Below, one piece after another: positions 9,606-10,760 of a stretch of DNA of 10,760 nt. Under the pieces are notes generated by a model. That model saw only the letters and a program-made list of their open reading frames with translations. It had not been told where the DNA came from and searched no databases. How positions within the stretch are numbered: position 1 is the stretch's first letter; every line of letters starts with the position of its first letter. The translations under genes and the position numbers were made by a program. Origin of the DNA: Ochromonadaceae sp. CCMP2298 (Eukaryota > Sar > Synurophyceae > Ochromonadales > Ochromonadaceae); contig MU634692.1 of NCBI GenBank assembly GCA_026770595.1, positions 1-10,760 of the forward strand. The letters run 5' to 3'.

Positions 9606-9606
9606 A
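9601..9606 (+). terminator. AATAAA polyadenylation-type signal overlapping the stop codon
   Basis: The hexamer AATAAA contains the TAA stop (9603-9605) of the small upstream gene. Overlap of stop and poly(A) signal is known in some protists such as trichomonads and diplomonads, where 3' UTRs are very short. Here it rests on a single instance. Confidence 0.4.
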
Positions 9607-10279
9607 GACCGGGGGGGGGGTCGAGGAAGAATTCTTACCAGGGGGGGGCCGGAGGTTTGGGGGGGGGGGGGGGGTGTTGGTACTATGCTGTCCATGGCGG
9701 TTAGCAGCACCGAGGGGGCACAGGGAGCACAGGGGGCCCAGGGGACGAAGGGGAAGGAGGGGTATGATTTGCCTGCTATAACGAGCGCTAAGTCACCGGG
9801 GCGCGGTCCATTCCGCAGTGGTGGCAGCCGCAAGCAGTACGTGGCAGCAGCAGCAGCAGTATCGTATTCACAGCAGTAGCATCGGTATTGGGCCGGGATG
9901 CCGTGCATAAACATGTAGATATACTACTGTATAGTGCGGGGGGGCGGGCACAAGGGCAGGGACAGGACGATTCCAAGGATGCGCGTGTCAGGATATGGGC
10001 GTCGAATGAGAATATTCCGAAGAGGCCCGCTGCCAATCTCTCGTCCTGAACTCACTTTCTGTCTTTGCAAGGACCCATTGCAAGAGTTGAAAACTCTTGG
10101 TTTTAGCTCACTCTGCCAAGTTCCCAGTTGGGATTTAGAAGGGGGTCTGGCCTGCTCCTTCGGAACATCAACAGATCAAAACTCACCTCAAGCAGATCCA
10201 TCTCTTCCACTACTTTTTCCCATCTGTCTCCTGGTCTCATAAGGCCTATCTCGGGCATCTGACCTCGCGTGATTTCGAC
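9606..10279. other. Intergenic stretch, no supported gene; poly-G tracts and probable promoter/leader of the secreted protein gene
   Basis: The first part has G runs on the plus strand (10 at 9611-9620, 8 at 9641-9648, 16 at 9659-9674), then a purine-rich repeat (caggg units around 9720-9740) and a short CAG run near 9846-9858. Open frames exist on both strands here, but they follow the low-complexity sequence (Ala, Pro and Gly-Ala-Gln runs) and show no splice-consistent continuation. From about 10020 the composition becomes even and AT-richer, like the other intergenic region. This probably holds the promoter and 5' leader of the gene starting at 10280. Confidence 0.5.
10081..10099. repeat. 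Perfect 8-bp inverted repeat with 3-nt loop
   Basis: CAAGAGTT, loop GAA, AACTCTTG. Two palindromic TTGCAA hexamers lie just before it (near 10067 and 10078). It sits about 180 nt upstream of the ATG at 10280, in the presumed promoter or leader. It could be a protein-binding palindrome or an RNA hairpin. Function unknown. Confidence 0.6.
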
Positions 10280-10714
10280 ATGAGGCAGGCTGTCCTACTG
10301 TGCGCAGTCGTGGCGGGCGTTTGCTCGGCTGCGATGGGGGCCGTGTTGATCCAGAAGGAGCAACTGGAGCTTCTGAACAGCGAGACCCTCCCCGGAAACC
10401 TTCTGCCCAATTTCATGGTTCGATATACTGAATGCGCCCCCTTTCTGTCTCAGATCTAACCCTCCTCTCCCCGTCCTGCTTCTCAGTTCCAGCAGGGCGG
10501 CATCGAGGGAGGATCCGTCGGGGTCAACTTCGGCGGAGGGCGGGGCTCTCCCCACCCCTTCACTCCGGACGACAGCTGCGGGGACGACATCTTCGAGGGC
10601 GCTATGGAGGACATGCGCAGTCCGCAGCTGCCGTACCTGACGCAGGACCAGTGGACCTGTGCGCGCAAGGCGGAGAACGTAACGGTGTGGACCATGCAGG
10701 ACGGAGACCTCAAG
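10280..10714 (+). CDS. Unrecognised secreted or lumenal protein, 5' part only (two exons)
   Basis: Exon 1 (10280-10417, 46 codons) starts with a clear signal peptide: Arg near the N-terminus, the hydrophobic core AVLLCAVVAGVC, and a likely cut after CSA (residue 17). Exon 2 (10487-10714, 76 codons) follows an intron of 69 nt and ends at AAG before GTACCC near the window edge. Both junctions are phase 0. The mature part is acidic, with FQQGGIEGGSVGVNFGGG, two Cys (DSCGDD, WTCARK) and one N-glycosylation site (NVT). The donor of intron 1, GTTCGA, is weak, but reading through meets a TAA soon afterwards. I do not recognise the family. It could be a hydrolase or a surface protein. Confidence 0.65.
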
Positions 10715-10760
10715 GTACCCCCTCCTTACCCTACCCTAACCACTTACCCCCAAAACCCCC

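Noticed and set aside
9571-9914. Collagen-like plus-strand frame (GAQGAQGAQ) and a Pro/Ala-rich minus-strand frame
   Set aside because: Both follow low-complexity G-rich and CAG-repeat DNA. Neither has a domain or convincing splice partners, and they overlap each other.

Overview
The window is nuclear DNA of an intron-dense, probably single-celled eukaryote. The coding pieces are short (16-351 nt) and are joined by small GT-AG introns of about 70-430 nt. Across the junctions the reading phase fits without a break, and the joined proteins are recognisably eukaryotic: a Slo-type potassium channel and a phosducin-like protein. There is no operon structure and no bacterial signal. The nuclear code looks standard, with TAG and TAA as stops. 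I cannot name the species. An intron-rich protist such as a free-living fornicate or an alga is only a guess.

Layout. (1) Positions 111-6010, minus strand: 19 exons of a calcium/ion-gated Slo-family K+ channel. It has a voltage sensor, a TVGYGD pore and two RCK gating domains. 973 complete codons are visible, and the C-terminal end lies beyond the left edge. (2) Positions 6011-6359: a 349-nt shared promoter region between two divergent genes, with a 30-bp direct repeat. (3) Positions 6360-8829, plus strand: a phosducin-like protein in nine exons (281 aa), a co-chaperone for G-beta-gamma assembly. (4) Positions about 8903-9605, plus strand: a small unrecognised gene whose stop codon overlaps an AATAAA signal. 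(5) Positions 9606-10279: no supported gene; poly-G tracts, then a more balanced stretch that is probably the promoter or leader of the next gene. (6) Positions 10280-10714, plus strand: the first two exons of an unrecognised secreted protein, running off the right edge.

The most striking content is in the introns of the channel gene. Several separate introns are copies of one another: three share one element, two share another with 39 identical bases, and at least four carry a third tandem unit. Three introns also show 7-10 bp direct repeats, one copy at the end of the upstream exon and one at the 3' end of the intron. This is the pattern expected of introners (mobile introns) that insert with target-site duplication. 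Other introns are built from tandem copies of sequences that resemble their own 5' splice site. No functional link between the neighbouring genes is evident beyond the shared promoter of the first two.
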